Origin: Fidelibacterota bacterium
Lineage (GTDB): Bacteria > Fidelibacterota > UBA2242 > B5-G15
NCBI GenBank assembly: GCA_003645825.1
Contig: QNCQ01000002.1
Coordinates: 1 to 26,889 of the forward strand
DNA length: 26,889 nucleotides
Direction of reading: 5' to 3'
How positions within the stretch are numbered: position 1 is the first letter of the stretch; the number at the start of each line of letters is the position of its first letter. The notes under the pieces are model-generated. The model did no database searches. It was not told the origin of the DNA and was given only the letters and a program-made list of their open reading frames with translations. Shown here in pieces: positions 16,733 through 24,137 of this stretch. The position numbers and the translations under genes were made by a program.

Positions 16733-17779
16733 CTACTCTAAGCGATAATTTTTAGCCTCTTCGATGAGTGCAATGTAATTTTCAAGTTTTACATAATCCG
16801 GAATACTGTTTCCCGATCCTACGATGTAACCACCATTATCCCAAACTTTTTCCATGTTTTCTCTCACATTTTTTCTGATTTTATCGGGATTGCTCCGGGA
16901 TAGGAGATCGACATCGATGTTTCCTATCAGACACAGCTTATTACCATATTTTTCCTTTACTCTAACAATATCCATAGCTTTTGGTTCGATTGGATGAAGG
17001 GCGTTGACACCACTGTTAATTATATCTTCCATTACTTCGAATAATTTTCCATCCGTGTGGTAAATTAAAGGTTTATTGTACAGCTTTGCAAGGTCTCCTA
17101 TTTTTTTTAGCCACGGGAAGAAGTATGTTTTTAACGACTGGGGAGATATGAGGAGCCCGGTAGCATAAGCAATATCGTCGCTGTACCACATAACATCAAC
17201 TACATCGGACTGGGCGAAGTATTCAAACATGCTTAGAACAAGGTTTCCTATTTTCTCGAAGAGTTCTTCTATTAACTCAGGATTATCATATAGGGCGAAG
17301 CAAAATTGTTCGAAACCCATCAGTCTCCAGACCATCGTGAATATATCTCCATATTGTCCTATAACTCCCATACCTTCGGGCAAATATTTTTTTACTTCTT
17401 CGAAGCTTGAGTAGTCGATATCCTTTTTCTCTGGGAGCTGGTATTTTTCAAGTTCTTCCCAGGATGTGATTACTCCCCTTTTTTCTTCTGCCCAGTTGCG
17501 ATTGATGTTATTATCTTGCAGGTTGTCCATGTTGTGATCCTGGATAAACACTTTTCCTGGATCAAACTGAATTTTTGGCTGGAGCTTGATATAATCATAT
17601 CCGGCTAAATACCAGAACTCTATGTCATCTCTGAGGGTGGTCACTTTTCTTCCCAGGATTTTTTCCTTTATTACAGGATGTATTCCAAGTTCAGCGATGT
17701 GTATGGAATTAACTTTTTCCAGTTTTAGGGTTTTTACAAAGTTTTCAATGTTTGGGTTTGGCTTGATTGCGGGCCTCAT
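16733..17779 (-). CDS. UroD-superfamily methyltransferase-like protein (COG0407 type)
   Basis: The 348-residue protein has the uroporphyrinogen-decarboxylase (beta/alpha)8 fold: a FEQFCFALYDNPELIEELF helix, a YSDDIAYATGLLISPQSL segment, a HTDGKL turn, and a LIGNID strand before a C-terminal IVGSGNSIPDYV loop. It lacks the typical N-terminal porphyrin-binding residues of HemE, so it is more like corrinoid-linked relatives of MtaA and MtbA. However, the zinc ligands HxC and the final Cys of MtaA appear as His241-x-Asp243 and GSGNS. It therefore may bind a different metal or acceptor. It is divergent from a corrinoid protein gene, which supports methyl transfer. ATG 17779, preceded by GGAGG, is preferred over TTG 17794. 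Confidence 0.78.
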   Translation of the reverse strand: MRPAIKPNPNIENFVKTLKLEKVNSIHIAELGIHPVIKEKILGRKVTTLRDDIEFWYLAGYDYIKLQPKIQFDPGKVFIQDHNMDNLQDNNINRNWAEEKRGVITSWEELEKYQLPEKKDIDYSSFEEVKKYLPEGMGVIGQYGDIFTMVWRLMGFEQFCFALYDNPELIEELFEKIGNLVLSMFEYFAQSDVVDVMWYSDDIAYATGLLISPQSLKTYFFPWLKKIGDLAKLYNKPLIYHTDGKLFEVMEDIINSGVNALHPIEPKAMDIVRVKEKYGNKLCLIGNIDVDLLSRSNPDKIRKNVRENMEKVWDNGGYIVGSGNSIPDYVKLENYIALIEEAKNYRLE

Positions 17780-17889
17780 TCTTACCTCCAGCAAAATGAA
17801 AAGACCAAATATATTTTACTCAAAAAAAGGTTTATTTTCAGCTAATATTTTGTTAACATACTTAACATTCTTTGAAGGTGGAGTTTGAT
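17780..17889. promoter_or_regulatory. Divergent control region of the corrinoid methyl-transfer genes
   Basis: This 110-base AT-rich gap separates the UroD-like gene (minus) from the corrinoid protein gene (plus). It holds a direct repeat TTAACAT at 17853-17859 and 17862-17868, nine bases apart, which may be a regulator site. For the minus strand a plausible promoter reads CTGAAA, 17 bases, TAAAAT. GGAGG upstream of 17779 and GGTGGAG upstream of 17890 are the ribosome sites. No cobalamin riboswitch was recognised here. The repeat is visible; its role is inference. Confidence 0.35.
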
Positions 17890-18528
17890 ATGGAAGAGAA
17901 AGTATTGTTAAGTATTGCGAATCTTGTTGAAAAAGGAGACGTGAAAAAAGTTCGGGAGTCCGTGGAGCTCGCGCTTAGGAAAGGCTTCTCGGCAGAGGAG
18001 ATTCTGAATAAAGGGTTCATGGTTGGGATGAATCGGGTAGGAGAAAAGTTCAGAAATGGGAAAATCTTCATCCCGGAGGTATTGATTTCTGCGAGATCGA
18101 TGCAAGCGGGTATTGATCTTCTTGAACCCCATTTTAGTATTGAATCTGTAAAGACCCGGAAAAAGCTACTTATAGGTACTGTTGAAGGTGATTTACATGA
18201 CCTCGGGAAGAATATAGTGTCTATAGTGTTTAAAGGGGCAGGCTTTGAAGTTGTGGATCTTGGAATTAATGTCTCTTGGCAAAAGTTTCTTGAAGAAGCT
18301 GAGAAACATAAACCGGATGTGATAGGTTTGAGCTCTTTGCTGACAACGACCATGGTAAGCATGAAAAATATAGTGAAGAAGTTGAAAGACGAAGGGTTAG
18401 AGTCGCTTGTAATTGTTGGCGGAGCACCGGTAAGTGAGGAGTTTGCAGTTGAGATAGGCGCTGATCTATTCGGGAGTTCTGCAATGGATGGACTGGAAAA
18501 AGTGAAGAGAGCCTTAGAGCTGGTTTAA
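17890..18528 (+). CDS. Corrinoid (B12-binding) protein of MtaC/MtbC/MetH type
   Basis: The 212-residue protein has an N-terminal helical cap domain (about 1-85; GFMVGMNRVGEKF and FIPEVLISARSM) and a Rossmann B12-binding domain. The cobalt-ligating motif is present as GDLHDLGKN (Asp101, His103, Gly106), followed by GLSSLLTTTM and GGAPVS, which hold the nucleotide tail. It carries a methyl group on cobalt between methyltransferases. It is divergently transcribed from a UroD-like protein, and a zinc homocysteine methyltransferase is 2.5 kb away in that operon, so it may act as the cobalamin module of a split methionine synthase. ATG 17890 has GGTGGAG upstream and is preferred over TTG 17872 or GTG 17878. 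Confidence 0.9.
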   Translation: MEEKVLLSIANLVEKGDVKKVRESVELALRKGFSAEEILNKGFMVGMNRVGEKFRNGKIFIPEVLISARSMQAGIDLLEPHFSIESVKTRKKLLIGTVEGDLHDLGKNIVSIVFKGAGFEVVDLGINVSWQKFLEEAEKHKPDVIGLSSLLTTTMVSMKNIVKKLKDEGLESLVIVGGAPVSEEFAVEIGADLFGSSAMDGLEKVKRALELV

Positions 18529-18534
18529 TTATGT

Positions 18535-18807
18535 TTAATTATAATTTGTTTGTGGAAGATATGCAAATTCAGCCCCTTCTATTATAATTTGCTGTGTTCC
18601 TTTGTTTGAGATGATAGTAATTGTTATTCTACTATAGTTCTTCTCCGTAGTACGAATTGTCTGGATCGCTTGATAGATAGCCTGATCCATTTTTTCTTCA
18701 GTAGTGTTGATAATCATTTCGTCACCGAGTAAGTCTTTGACAGGAATTATTGCCAGAAATAGTACTGAAATGATTGCGATGATTAAGGTCTTTACAATTA
18801 TATTCAT
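18535..18807 (-). CDS. Small secreted or membrane-anchored protein of unknown function
   Basis: The 90-residue product has a hydrophobic N-terminus (IIVKTLIIAIISVLFLAII, residues about 3-21), then a short Asp/Glu-rich segment and a Thr/Ile-rich C-terminal half with two predicted strands (SRITITIIS; TQQIIIEG). It could be exported or held by one membrane segment. ATG 18807 is preceded by AAGGAGAA, better than the upstream in-frame start at 18840. It converges with the corrinoid protein gene, the stops being six bases apart. I recognise no family, and it may be a lineage-specific protein. Confidence 0.5.
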   Translation of the reverse strand: MNIIVKTLIIAIISVLFLAIIPVKDLLGDEMIINTTEEKMDQAIYQAIQTIRTTEKNYSRITITIISNKGTQQIIIEGAEFAYLPQTNYN

Positions 18808-18900
18808 TGTTGTTCTCCTTTTTGTTTTTTCAGTTTTCAATCGAAGGCTTACTTTTTAGATACTTTTATTTAAATTAGGTTGTCTATGTGGAGGAATTTT

Positions 18901-19452
18901 ATGGGGAGTTTGAAAGCTTTAGTTCCTTTTGCAGAGGGATTTGAGGATTTAGAAGCGATTGGTATAGTGGATATTTTAAGGAGAGCTGGCATCGAAGTGG
19001 ATATGGTAGGACTGAGAGGGAAAGAAGTAAGAGGGTCTCGAGGGACTGTAGTTGTGCTTGATGTGGAATTTGGTGAGGTCGATATTCAAAATTATGATGT
19101 TATAGCTTTGCCTGGTGGGATGCCTGGTTCGGCAAATTTGCGTGATGACAAAAGAGTTTTACAAGCTGTGAAAGAGATGTATAGGAGGGGGAAGGTGGTT
19201 GCAGCTATATGTGCAGCGCCTATGGTCCTTTATAAAGCCGGCATACTTGAGGGGAAAAGGTTTACCATTCATCCCTCTGCGAGGAGTGAGGTGGATAACA
19301 GGGCATTAGATGTTGACCTAGTTGTTGATGGAAATGTTGTGACTGCCTGGTCTGCGGGGACAGTTATAAAGTTTGCTCTGAAGCTTGTTGAACTGGTGTG
19401 TGGCACTGATAGAGTAAAGGAGGTTCAGAGTTCATTACTTTATGGTGGTTAG
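18901..19452 (+). CDS. DJ-1/PfpI (YajL-type) family protein
   Basis: The 183-residue protein carries the DJ-1/ThiJ signature: an early PFAEGFEDLEAI with the conserved Glu near residue 14, ALPGGMPGS, and the nucleophile elbow AAICAAPMVL containing the reactive Cys. The length is that of the DJ-1/YajL subgroup. Family members are chaperones, glyoxalases or deglycases that deal with carbonyl damage; the exact reaction is disputed even in model species. ATG 18901 follows GGAGG and is preferred over TTG 18880 and ATG 18886. The HAD phosphatase gene starts 4 bases after its stop, so the two are likely a small operon. Confidence 0.87.
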   Translation: MGSLKALVPFAEGFEDLEAIGIVDILRRAGIEVDMVGLRGKEVRGSRGTVVVLDVEFGEVDIQNYDVIALPGGMPGSANLRDDKRVLQAVKEMYRRGKVVAAICAAPMVLYKAGILEGKRFTIHPSARSEVDNRALDVDLVVDGNVVTAWSAGTVIKFALKLVELVCGTDRVKEVQSSLLYGG

Positions 19453-19456
19453 ATAA

Positions 19457-20170
19457 ATGCAGAAAGAGCTTCTTGTTCTCATTGATATTGATGGAACGCT
19501 ATTATCTCCGGGTTTGTCACCGAGAATAGCTCTTTCCCGGGCGATAAGAGATTTTACAGGTTCTGTAATAGAGTTTGAAATAAAGCACCTTGCGGGGTTG
19601 ACAGACCCTTTGATTGTGAAAAATGCCCTTCTATCCCTTGGTTTTTCCGAAGCGAAAGTTCGAGATAATGGTTTTGTTGACAAGATATTGGAAAGATATT
19701 GTCGGTATTTAAAAGAAATTTATCCGTGCAGTGATGATAAGCATGTTTTCCCCGATGTGCCAGATTTTCTTCGATTTCTTTCAGAGTTGCCGATGGTGCG
19801 CCTTGGTATTATAACGGGTAATATTCGTGACGGAGCTTTTGTAAAGCTTTCGGCATTTGGTCTGGATAGGTTTTTCTCCTTTGGAGTATATGGGAGTGAT
19901 TCAGAGGATAGAAATGAGCTTCCTCTTATAGCGCTTAGGCGGGTTCGAATTTTATTTAACGAGGAATATAGTAGAGATAGAGTAATTATTATTGGCGATA
20001 CTCATCGTGATGTTGTAAGTGCCAAGGTTCATGGTATGAAGTCTATAGCCGTTGTCAGAAGGGTAGAATGGTTGAGAAAAATAGAGGAATCAGATCCTGA
20101 TTTGATTGTAAAAGACTTTAGCGAAATTGAACGAGTCAGAGATTTTTTTCGGACAGTTAACATACTTTAA
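19457..20170 (+). CDS. HAD-superfamily phosphatase, phosphoglycolate-phosphatase-like
   Basis: The 237-residue protein has HAD motif I DIDGTLL (nucleophile Asp12 region, starting LVLIDIDGT), motif II GIITGNI, and motif IV IIGDTHRDV with the metal-binding aspartates. A small helical cap lies between motifs I and II, as in phosphoglycolate phosphatase-like enzymes. It hydrolyses a small phosphate ester in the cytoplasm; the substrate is not predictable. It starts 4 bases after the DJ-1-like gene, with GGTGG upstream, and ends about 180 bases before the CoA-ligase operon. The pairing with DJ-1 may reflect repair or clearance of toxic sugar or acid phosphates; that is inference. Confidence 0.82.
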   Translation: MQKELLVLIDIDGTLLSPGLSPRIALSRAIRDFTGSVIEFEIKHLAGLTDPLIVKNALLSLGFSEAKVRDNGFVDKILERYCRYLKEIYPCSDDKHVFPDVPDFLRFLSELPMVRLGIITGNIRDGAFVKLSAFGLDRFFSFGVYGSDSEDRNELPLIALRRVRILFNEEYSRDRVIIIGDTHRDVVSAKVHGMKSIAVVRRVEWLRKIEESDPDLIVKDFSEIERVRDFFRTVNIL

Positions 20171-20351
20171 GCTTTAATATTTATTCCCGCGTCAGGTCAG
20201 ATTTGGTGTTAATATTTTTAATAATATGTCGTGAAAATTTAAATTATTGTGTTTTCGTGTTGAACCATACGGGTGATGTTCATAAATTTAGATTGTGAAT
20301 AAAGTTGTATATGTGTGGGGGAAAAATAAATAAAAGAAGGAGAAACAACAG
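20171..20351 (+). promoter_or_regulatory. Probable promoter region of the CoA-ligase/hydro-lyase operon
   Basis: A 181-base AT-rich gap before the seven-gene operon. A weak sigma70-like pair is TTGAAC (20260-20265) and TAAATT (20283-20288), spaced by 17 bases. The ribosome site GAAGGAG at about 20335-20341 lies nine bases before the GTG start. No terminator hairpin with a T-run was seen after the HAD gene. Promoter strength and control are inference. Confidence 0.3.
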
Positions 20352-21875
20352 GTGGCCAGATTACATGAGTATCAGGGAAAAGAGTTGTTAGAAAAGGTAG
20401 GTATACCTGTTCCCAAGGGCAGGCCTGCCAAGAGTCCTGATGAAGTTAGGGAAGTGGCCAGGGAGCTCGGTGGGAAAGTTATGTTGAAAATTCAAGCATG
20501 GATTACCGGACGGGCGGGTATTGGTGGAATAAAAGTAGCAGATTCTCCTGAGGAAGCTTATGAGGTGTCGCGGGAACTTTTCGGAATGGAGGTCGGGAAT
20601 TTCAAAGTTGATACCTTGCTGGTGGAGGAAAAACTGGATATAGAAAAAGAGTATTTTGCCAGTTTAATTGTGGATGACGTAGAGGGGAAGCCTTTGATTC
20701 TATTTAGCTCTGTTGGTGGAACGGGCATTGAGGAGATTGCGAAGAAACATCCTGAAAAGGTTGTCAAAATCTATGTTGATTTACTGAATCCAATAAAGGA
20801 GTTTGAAATAAGAAACAAACTGAGGAGTGTCGGAATTTCTGGGAGAGAGCTTTTACAGGTAGGAGGTATTTTGCATAAGCTATTCCTTCTTGCTAGAAAA
20901 TATGATACCAGGTCTGCGGAAATTAATCCGCTTGTTAAGACGAAGCTGGGAAAGTTCTTTGCAGCCGATTGCCGAATTGCTGTTGATGACTATGCAGTGT
21001 ATAGGCATCCAGAGCTTGGGATTGAGATAGCCAGAGAGCTTGACAGACCTCCGACGGAACTTGACAGAATTGCTTACAGGGTTGAAGAGGGTGATTATAG
21101 GGGAACTTTTTATTTTATCCAACTTGAGCAGAATTTCAAAAAAGGTGAAGGATATATTGGGTTTCATGGAGCTGGTGGTGGCGGCTCTATGATGAGTATG
21201 GATGCTATTTTCAACAGAGGGTATAAAATAGCCAATTTTTGTGATACAAGTGGTAATCCTCCAGCTTCGAAGGTTTATCGGGCTGCCAGAATTATTCTTT
21301 CCCAGAAGAATATAGATGGTTATTTTGGTTCTGGATCAGGGGTAGCGAGCCAGGAACAATTTCATTCGGCTAGAGGCCTTGTCAAAGCTTTTAGGGAGGC
21401 ACCGCTGAGGGTCCCTGCTGTTATTCGACTGGGAGGTAATTCTGAGGATAAGGCTGTTCAGATTTTGACAGAGTATACAAAGGATTTACCTGTGTCTGTT
21501 GAAGGGTATAAGAAAAATGATACCCCGGACTATTGTGCTGAGCGACTTGATTATCTCATTAAGAATTTCAAGCCACCCAAAGAGGTAAAGAAATTTGCCC
21601 CGCCCAAACCTAAAAAGCCTTACAGGTTCAAGACTCTTACGGGAGAGGTAGTGCTTGACCATGATAAATGCGCAAAGTGCGAGACTAAAGTTTGTGTCCA
21701 AGAATGCGTTCCTGGTATTTTGAAAATTGAGAATGGGCTTCCTGTTCTGGCCATATCAGAAGAAGAAGCAAAAAAAGGAAAGTGTATAGAATGTCTTGCA
21801 TGTGAGATTGAATGCTGGGCAAGGGGTAATAAAGGTGGCTATGTGTATTTACCGATAGAAGGACTGGAAGGTTAA
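20352..21875 (+). CDS. ATP-grasp CoA-ligase subunit (SucC/CcsA-like) fused to a ferredoxin-like domain
   Basis: The 507-residue protein begins RLHEYQGKELLEKVG, typical of ADP-forming succinyl-CoA or citryl-CoA synthetase beta/large subunits, with Lys46 and metal ligands near Asn192 (AEINPLV) and Asp206. The CoA-ligase flavodoxin-like domain (about 240-400) has GFHGAGGGGS, SGSGVAS and VIRLGGNS. The phosphate loop GGRGKAGG reads TGRAGIGG (52-59). After about residue 410 a linker of Pro/Lys leads to an extra C-terminal domain with eight cysteines, C440-x2-C443-x4-C448-x3-C452 and C478-x2-C481-x2-C484-x3-C488, like a two-cluster ferredoxin. The SucD-like partner follows after 14 bases. GTG start supported by GAAGGAG. 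It may activate citrate or another acid; electron-carrier fusion is unusual for this family. Confidence 0.88.
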   Translation: MARLHEYQGKELLEKVGIPVPKGRPAKSPDEVREVARELGGKVMLKIQAWITGRAGIGGIKVADSPEEAYEVSRELFGMEVGNFKVDTLLVEEKLDIEKEYFASLIVDDVEGKPLILFSSVGGTGIEEIAKKHPEKVVKIYVDLLNPIKEFEIRNKLRSVGISGRELLQVGGILHKLFLLARKYDTRSAEINPLVKTKLGKFFAADCRIAVDDYAVYRHPELGIEIARELDRPPTELDRIAYRVEEGDYRGTFYFIQLEQNFKKGEGYIGFHGAGGGGSMMSMDAIFNRGYKIANFCDTSGNPPASKVYRAARIILSQKNIDGYFGSGSGVASQEQFHSARGLVKAFREAPLRVPAVIRLGGNSEDKAVQILTEYTKDLPVSVEGYKKNDTPDYCAERLDYLIKNFKPPKEVKKFAPPKPKKPYRFKTLTGEVVLDHDKCAKCETKVCVQECVPGILKIENGLPVLAISEEEAKKGKCIECLACEIECWARGNKGGYVYLPIEGLEG

Positions 21876-21889
21876 AAAAGAGGGGAAGC

Positions 21890-22792
21890 ATGTCAATTTT
21901 AATCGATGAAAATACAAGGGTTTTGGTTCAGGGAATAACAGGTCGGGAAGGAATGGCCAGGACCAAACTGATGCTTGAGTACGGAACAAAAGTAGTGGGT
22001 GGTGTTACTCCAGGTAAGGGTGGGCAGACCGTTTATAATTTGCCTGTGTTCGATACTGTTGAGGAAGCGAAGGAAGAACTGGGAGATTTAGATGCTTCTG
22101 TAATTTTTGTTCCTGCTCCGTTGGTAAAAGATGCAGCTCTGGAAGCTATTTATGCAGGGATAAAGTTTCTTGTGATTGTACCCGATAGGGTTCCTGTTTG
22201 GGATGTACTTGAGATAGCGGCTGCTGCGGAGAGATATGGGGTAAAATTTATTGGCCCTAACACTCTTGGAATATTAAGTGTTGGTAAAGCTGTAGTGGGT
22301 ATGATCGGTGGGAGGGCAGAGTCGGCAAGAAAATGGTTTAAACGAGGGAATATTGGAGTTACTTCCAGAAGTGGTGGAATGACGAGTGCTACTTCTTATT
22401 ATCTGAGTCAGGAGGGACTTGGTTTGACTACTATTGTGCATGTTGGAGGTGACCAGGTTGTCGGCTTACCGCATCCAGATATTGTCGAGTTGTTTGAAAA
22501 AGATCCTGAAACCGAGGCTGTGGTAATGTTTGGGGAAATTGGAGGCAGTCAGGAGGAAAGAGTTGCAGATTTAATTGAGCAGGGTAAATTTACCAAGCCT
22601 CTGTTTGCATACATAGGAGGTAAGTCTGCCAAGTCTGGAACCAGATTTTCTCATGCGGGTGCTATAATTGAAGGTGGTAGGGGAACTCACGAGGAGAAAG
22701 TTAAAAGATTGAGGGAAGTTGGGGCGATTGTTGTGGATAGATTTAATGATTTGCCAAAAGTAGTTAAAGAACATTTAAGGAAGAGAGGGTAA
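21890..22792 (+). CDS. CoA-binding CoA-ligase subunit (SucD/CcsB-like)
   Basis: The 300-residue protein is the alpha/small subunit partner of the preceding gene. It has an N-terminal Rossmann CoA-binding domain (VQGITGREG, GGVTPGKGG) and the catalytic phospho-histidine His255 in SHAGAIIEGGRGT, with Glu216 in GEIGG that stabilises it. Length matches SucD (about 290) and the citryl-CoA synthetase small subunit. It passes phosphate between the ATP-grasp subunit and the acyl group bound to CoA. ATG 21890 follows GAGGGG. It lies 14 bases after the large subunit and 1 base before the citryl-CoA-lyase-like gene, so the ligase product is likely handed to that enzyme. Whether the acid is succinate, citrate or another is not proven by the sequence. 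Confidence 0.9.
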   Translation: MSILIDENTRVLVQGITGREGMARTKLMLEYGTKVVGGVTPGKGGQTVYNLPVFDTVEEAKEELGDLDASVIFVPAPLVKDAALEAIYAGIKFLVIVPDRVPVWDVLEIAAAAERYGVKFIGPNTLGILSVGKAVVGMIGGRAESARKWFKRGNIGVTSRSGGMTSATSYYLSQEGLGLTTIVHVGGDQVVGLPHPDIVELFEKDPETEAVVMFGEIGGSQEERVADLIEQGKFTKPLFAYIGGKSAKSGTRFSHAGAIIEGGRGTHEEKVKRLREVGAIVVDRFNDLPKVVKEHLRKRG

Positions 22793-22793
22793 A

Positions 22794-23570
22794 ATGGGAA
22801 ATGGTGAGAAATGGAAGACAGCGATAACCGATATTAAGCCAAATAAGATATTGTTGAGAGGCTATCCGATTGATAAGTTAATGGGGAAGATTTCCTATGC
22901 TCAGGCTGTTTATCTGGCTTTGAAGGGTGAGCTTCCAGATGAAAAAACTGGGAAATTGCTCGATGCAATGCTTGTTTCCTCAATTGACCATGGTGTTACT
23001 CCGCCATCTGCTCTTGCGACGCTAATTGCGGCGTCAACGGGAGCGCCTATAAATGCTGCAATTGCTTCAGGGGTTCTCGCCGTGAATAAATATCACGGTG
23101 GTGCAATTGAGGATGCGATGAAAGCATTTTACGAGATAAGGTCCAGAGTAGGGAATGGCAATAATCTGGAAAAGATTGTGGAAGACTATATTGTTGAGCT
23201 TAAGGAAAAGAAGAAGAGGATAATGGGGTTTGGTCATAGATTTCACTCCAATGATCCCAGGACGCGAAAGCTCTTTCAGCTTGCAGAGGAAGCCGGGGTG
23301 GGGAAGGAGTTTATTGAGATTGCCAGGACTATTGAAAAGGTTTTGAAAAAAATTACTGGGAGGGATTTGCCAGTAAATGTGGATGGTGCGATAGCTGCTG
23401 TGTTGTGTGGGCTTGGATTTCCTCGAGAGATTGGCAATGCGTTTTTTATTATGCCAAGGATAGGTGGTCTTGTTGCGCATTATTATGAGGAAAAGACTCT
23501 ACAGAAGCCCATGAGAAAAATTGATCCTTTTAATTGGGAGTATGACGGGCCTGGTGAAAGGGAGGTTTAA
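22794..23570 (+). CDS. Citryl-CoA lyase-like protein (short citrate-synthase fold)
   Basis: The 258-residue protein is a short member of the citrate synthase superfamily. The catalytic residues align: His101 in KYHGGAIEDAM (His274 of pig enzyme), His148 in GFGHRFH followed by NDPR (His320), and Asp197 in NVDGAI (Asp375). It lacks the longer N-terminal region of full citrate synthases, as in stand-alone citryl-CoA lyase of Hydrogenobacter and the C-terminal part of ATP-citrate lyase. It is expected to cleave citryl-CoA to acetyl-CoA and oxaloacetate, or run in reverse. Its ATG is one base after the SucD-like stop, showing tight coupling with the ligase. A related substrate such as another hydroxyacyl-CoA cannot be excluded. 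Confidence 0.85.
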   Translation: MGNGEKWKTAITDIKPNKILLRGYPIDKLMGKISYAQAVYLALKGELPDEKTGKLLDAMLVSSIDHGVTPPSALATLIAASTGAPINAAIASGVLAVNKYHGGAIEDAMKAFYEIRSRVGNGNNLEKIVEDYIVELKEKKKRIMGFGHRFHSNDPRTRKLFQLAEEAGVGKEFIEIARTIEKVLKKITGRDLPVNVDGAIAAVLCGLGFPREIGNAFFIMPRIGGLVAHYYEEKTLQKPMRKIDPFNWEYDGPGEREV

Positions 23571-23594
23571 AACTGCTTAACTGGAGGAGGGGTT

Positions 23595-24119
23595 ATGATA
23601 ACTGAGCTTTTGCCTGAGATTGATGAAATTAAGGATGAAAAATTACGTCAGAAAGTTATTGATGTCTGGGAAGAAGCGATGGAGTTTAGAGGGTGGACTC
23701 CAGAGGTTTTAAAATCTATTCCATTTACGCTTCTTGCGGAAAACGTTAAGGTGACTTTTATAGATCATGTTCGCGCGGTGTGCAAAATTTGCATAGCTGT
23801 GGATAAGGTGCTTGAGGAAGTGCACGGAAGTAAGAGAACGCCTGTAAACAGGGATTACCTGATAGCTGGTGCTCTTCTTGCTGATGTAGGTAAATTGCTG
23901 GAATATGAGATAGTAAATGGTAAGCCAATAAAATCAGATTATGGTAAGAAACTTAGGCATCCGTTTAGTGGTGTTGGACTGGCATTTAAACATGGTTTGC
24001 CACCTGAGGTAATGCATGTGATAGCCACGCATTCCAAGGAAGGTGAGGGTGAGAAAAGATCTCCCGAATCAATAATTTTTCACCATGCGGATTTTATCGA
24101 CTTTGAACTTGTAAAGTAA
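23595..24119 (+). CDS. HD-fold protein with altered HD doublet
   Basis: The 174-residue protein has the layout of the HD phosphohydrolase superfamily: His58 (IDHVRA), then a helix where the signature HD doublet should be but reads Ala96-Asp97 (LLADVGKLL), then His122 (RHPFSG), His146 (IATHSKEG) and HHADFIDF (163-170). The rest of the pocket is kept, so it may still bind one metal or act as a sensor instead of a full enzyme. It is placed between the lyase-like gene and the hydro-lyase genes, after a strong GGAGGAGG. Its substrate is not known; a role in the pathway, for instance hydrolysing or sensing a side product, is inference. Confidence 0.72.
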   Translation: MITELLPEIDEIKDEKLRQKVIDVWEEAMEFRGWTPEVLKSIPFTLLAENVKVTFIDHVRAVCKICIAVDKVLEEVHGSKRTPVNRDYLIAGALLADVGKLLEYEIVNGKPIKSDYGKKLRHPFSGVGLAFKHGLPPEVMHVIATHSKEGEGEKRSPESIIFHHADFIDFELVK

Positions 24120-24137
24120 AGAAAAAATGGGGAAGCA

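Noticed and set aside
17780..17889. Cobalamin riboswitch upstream of the corrinoid protein
   Set aside because: The gap is too short and AT-rich, and I could not find the B12-box-like core.
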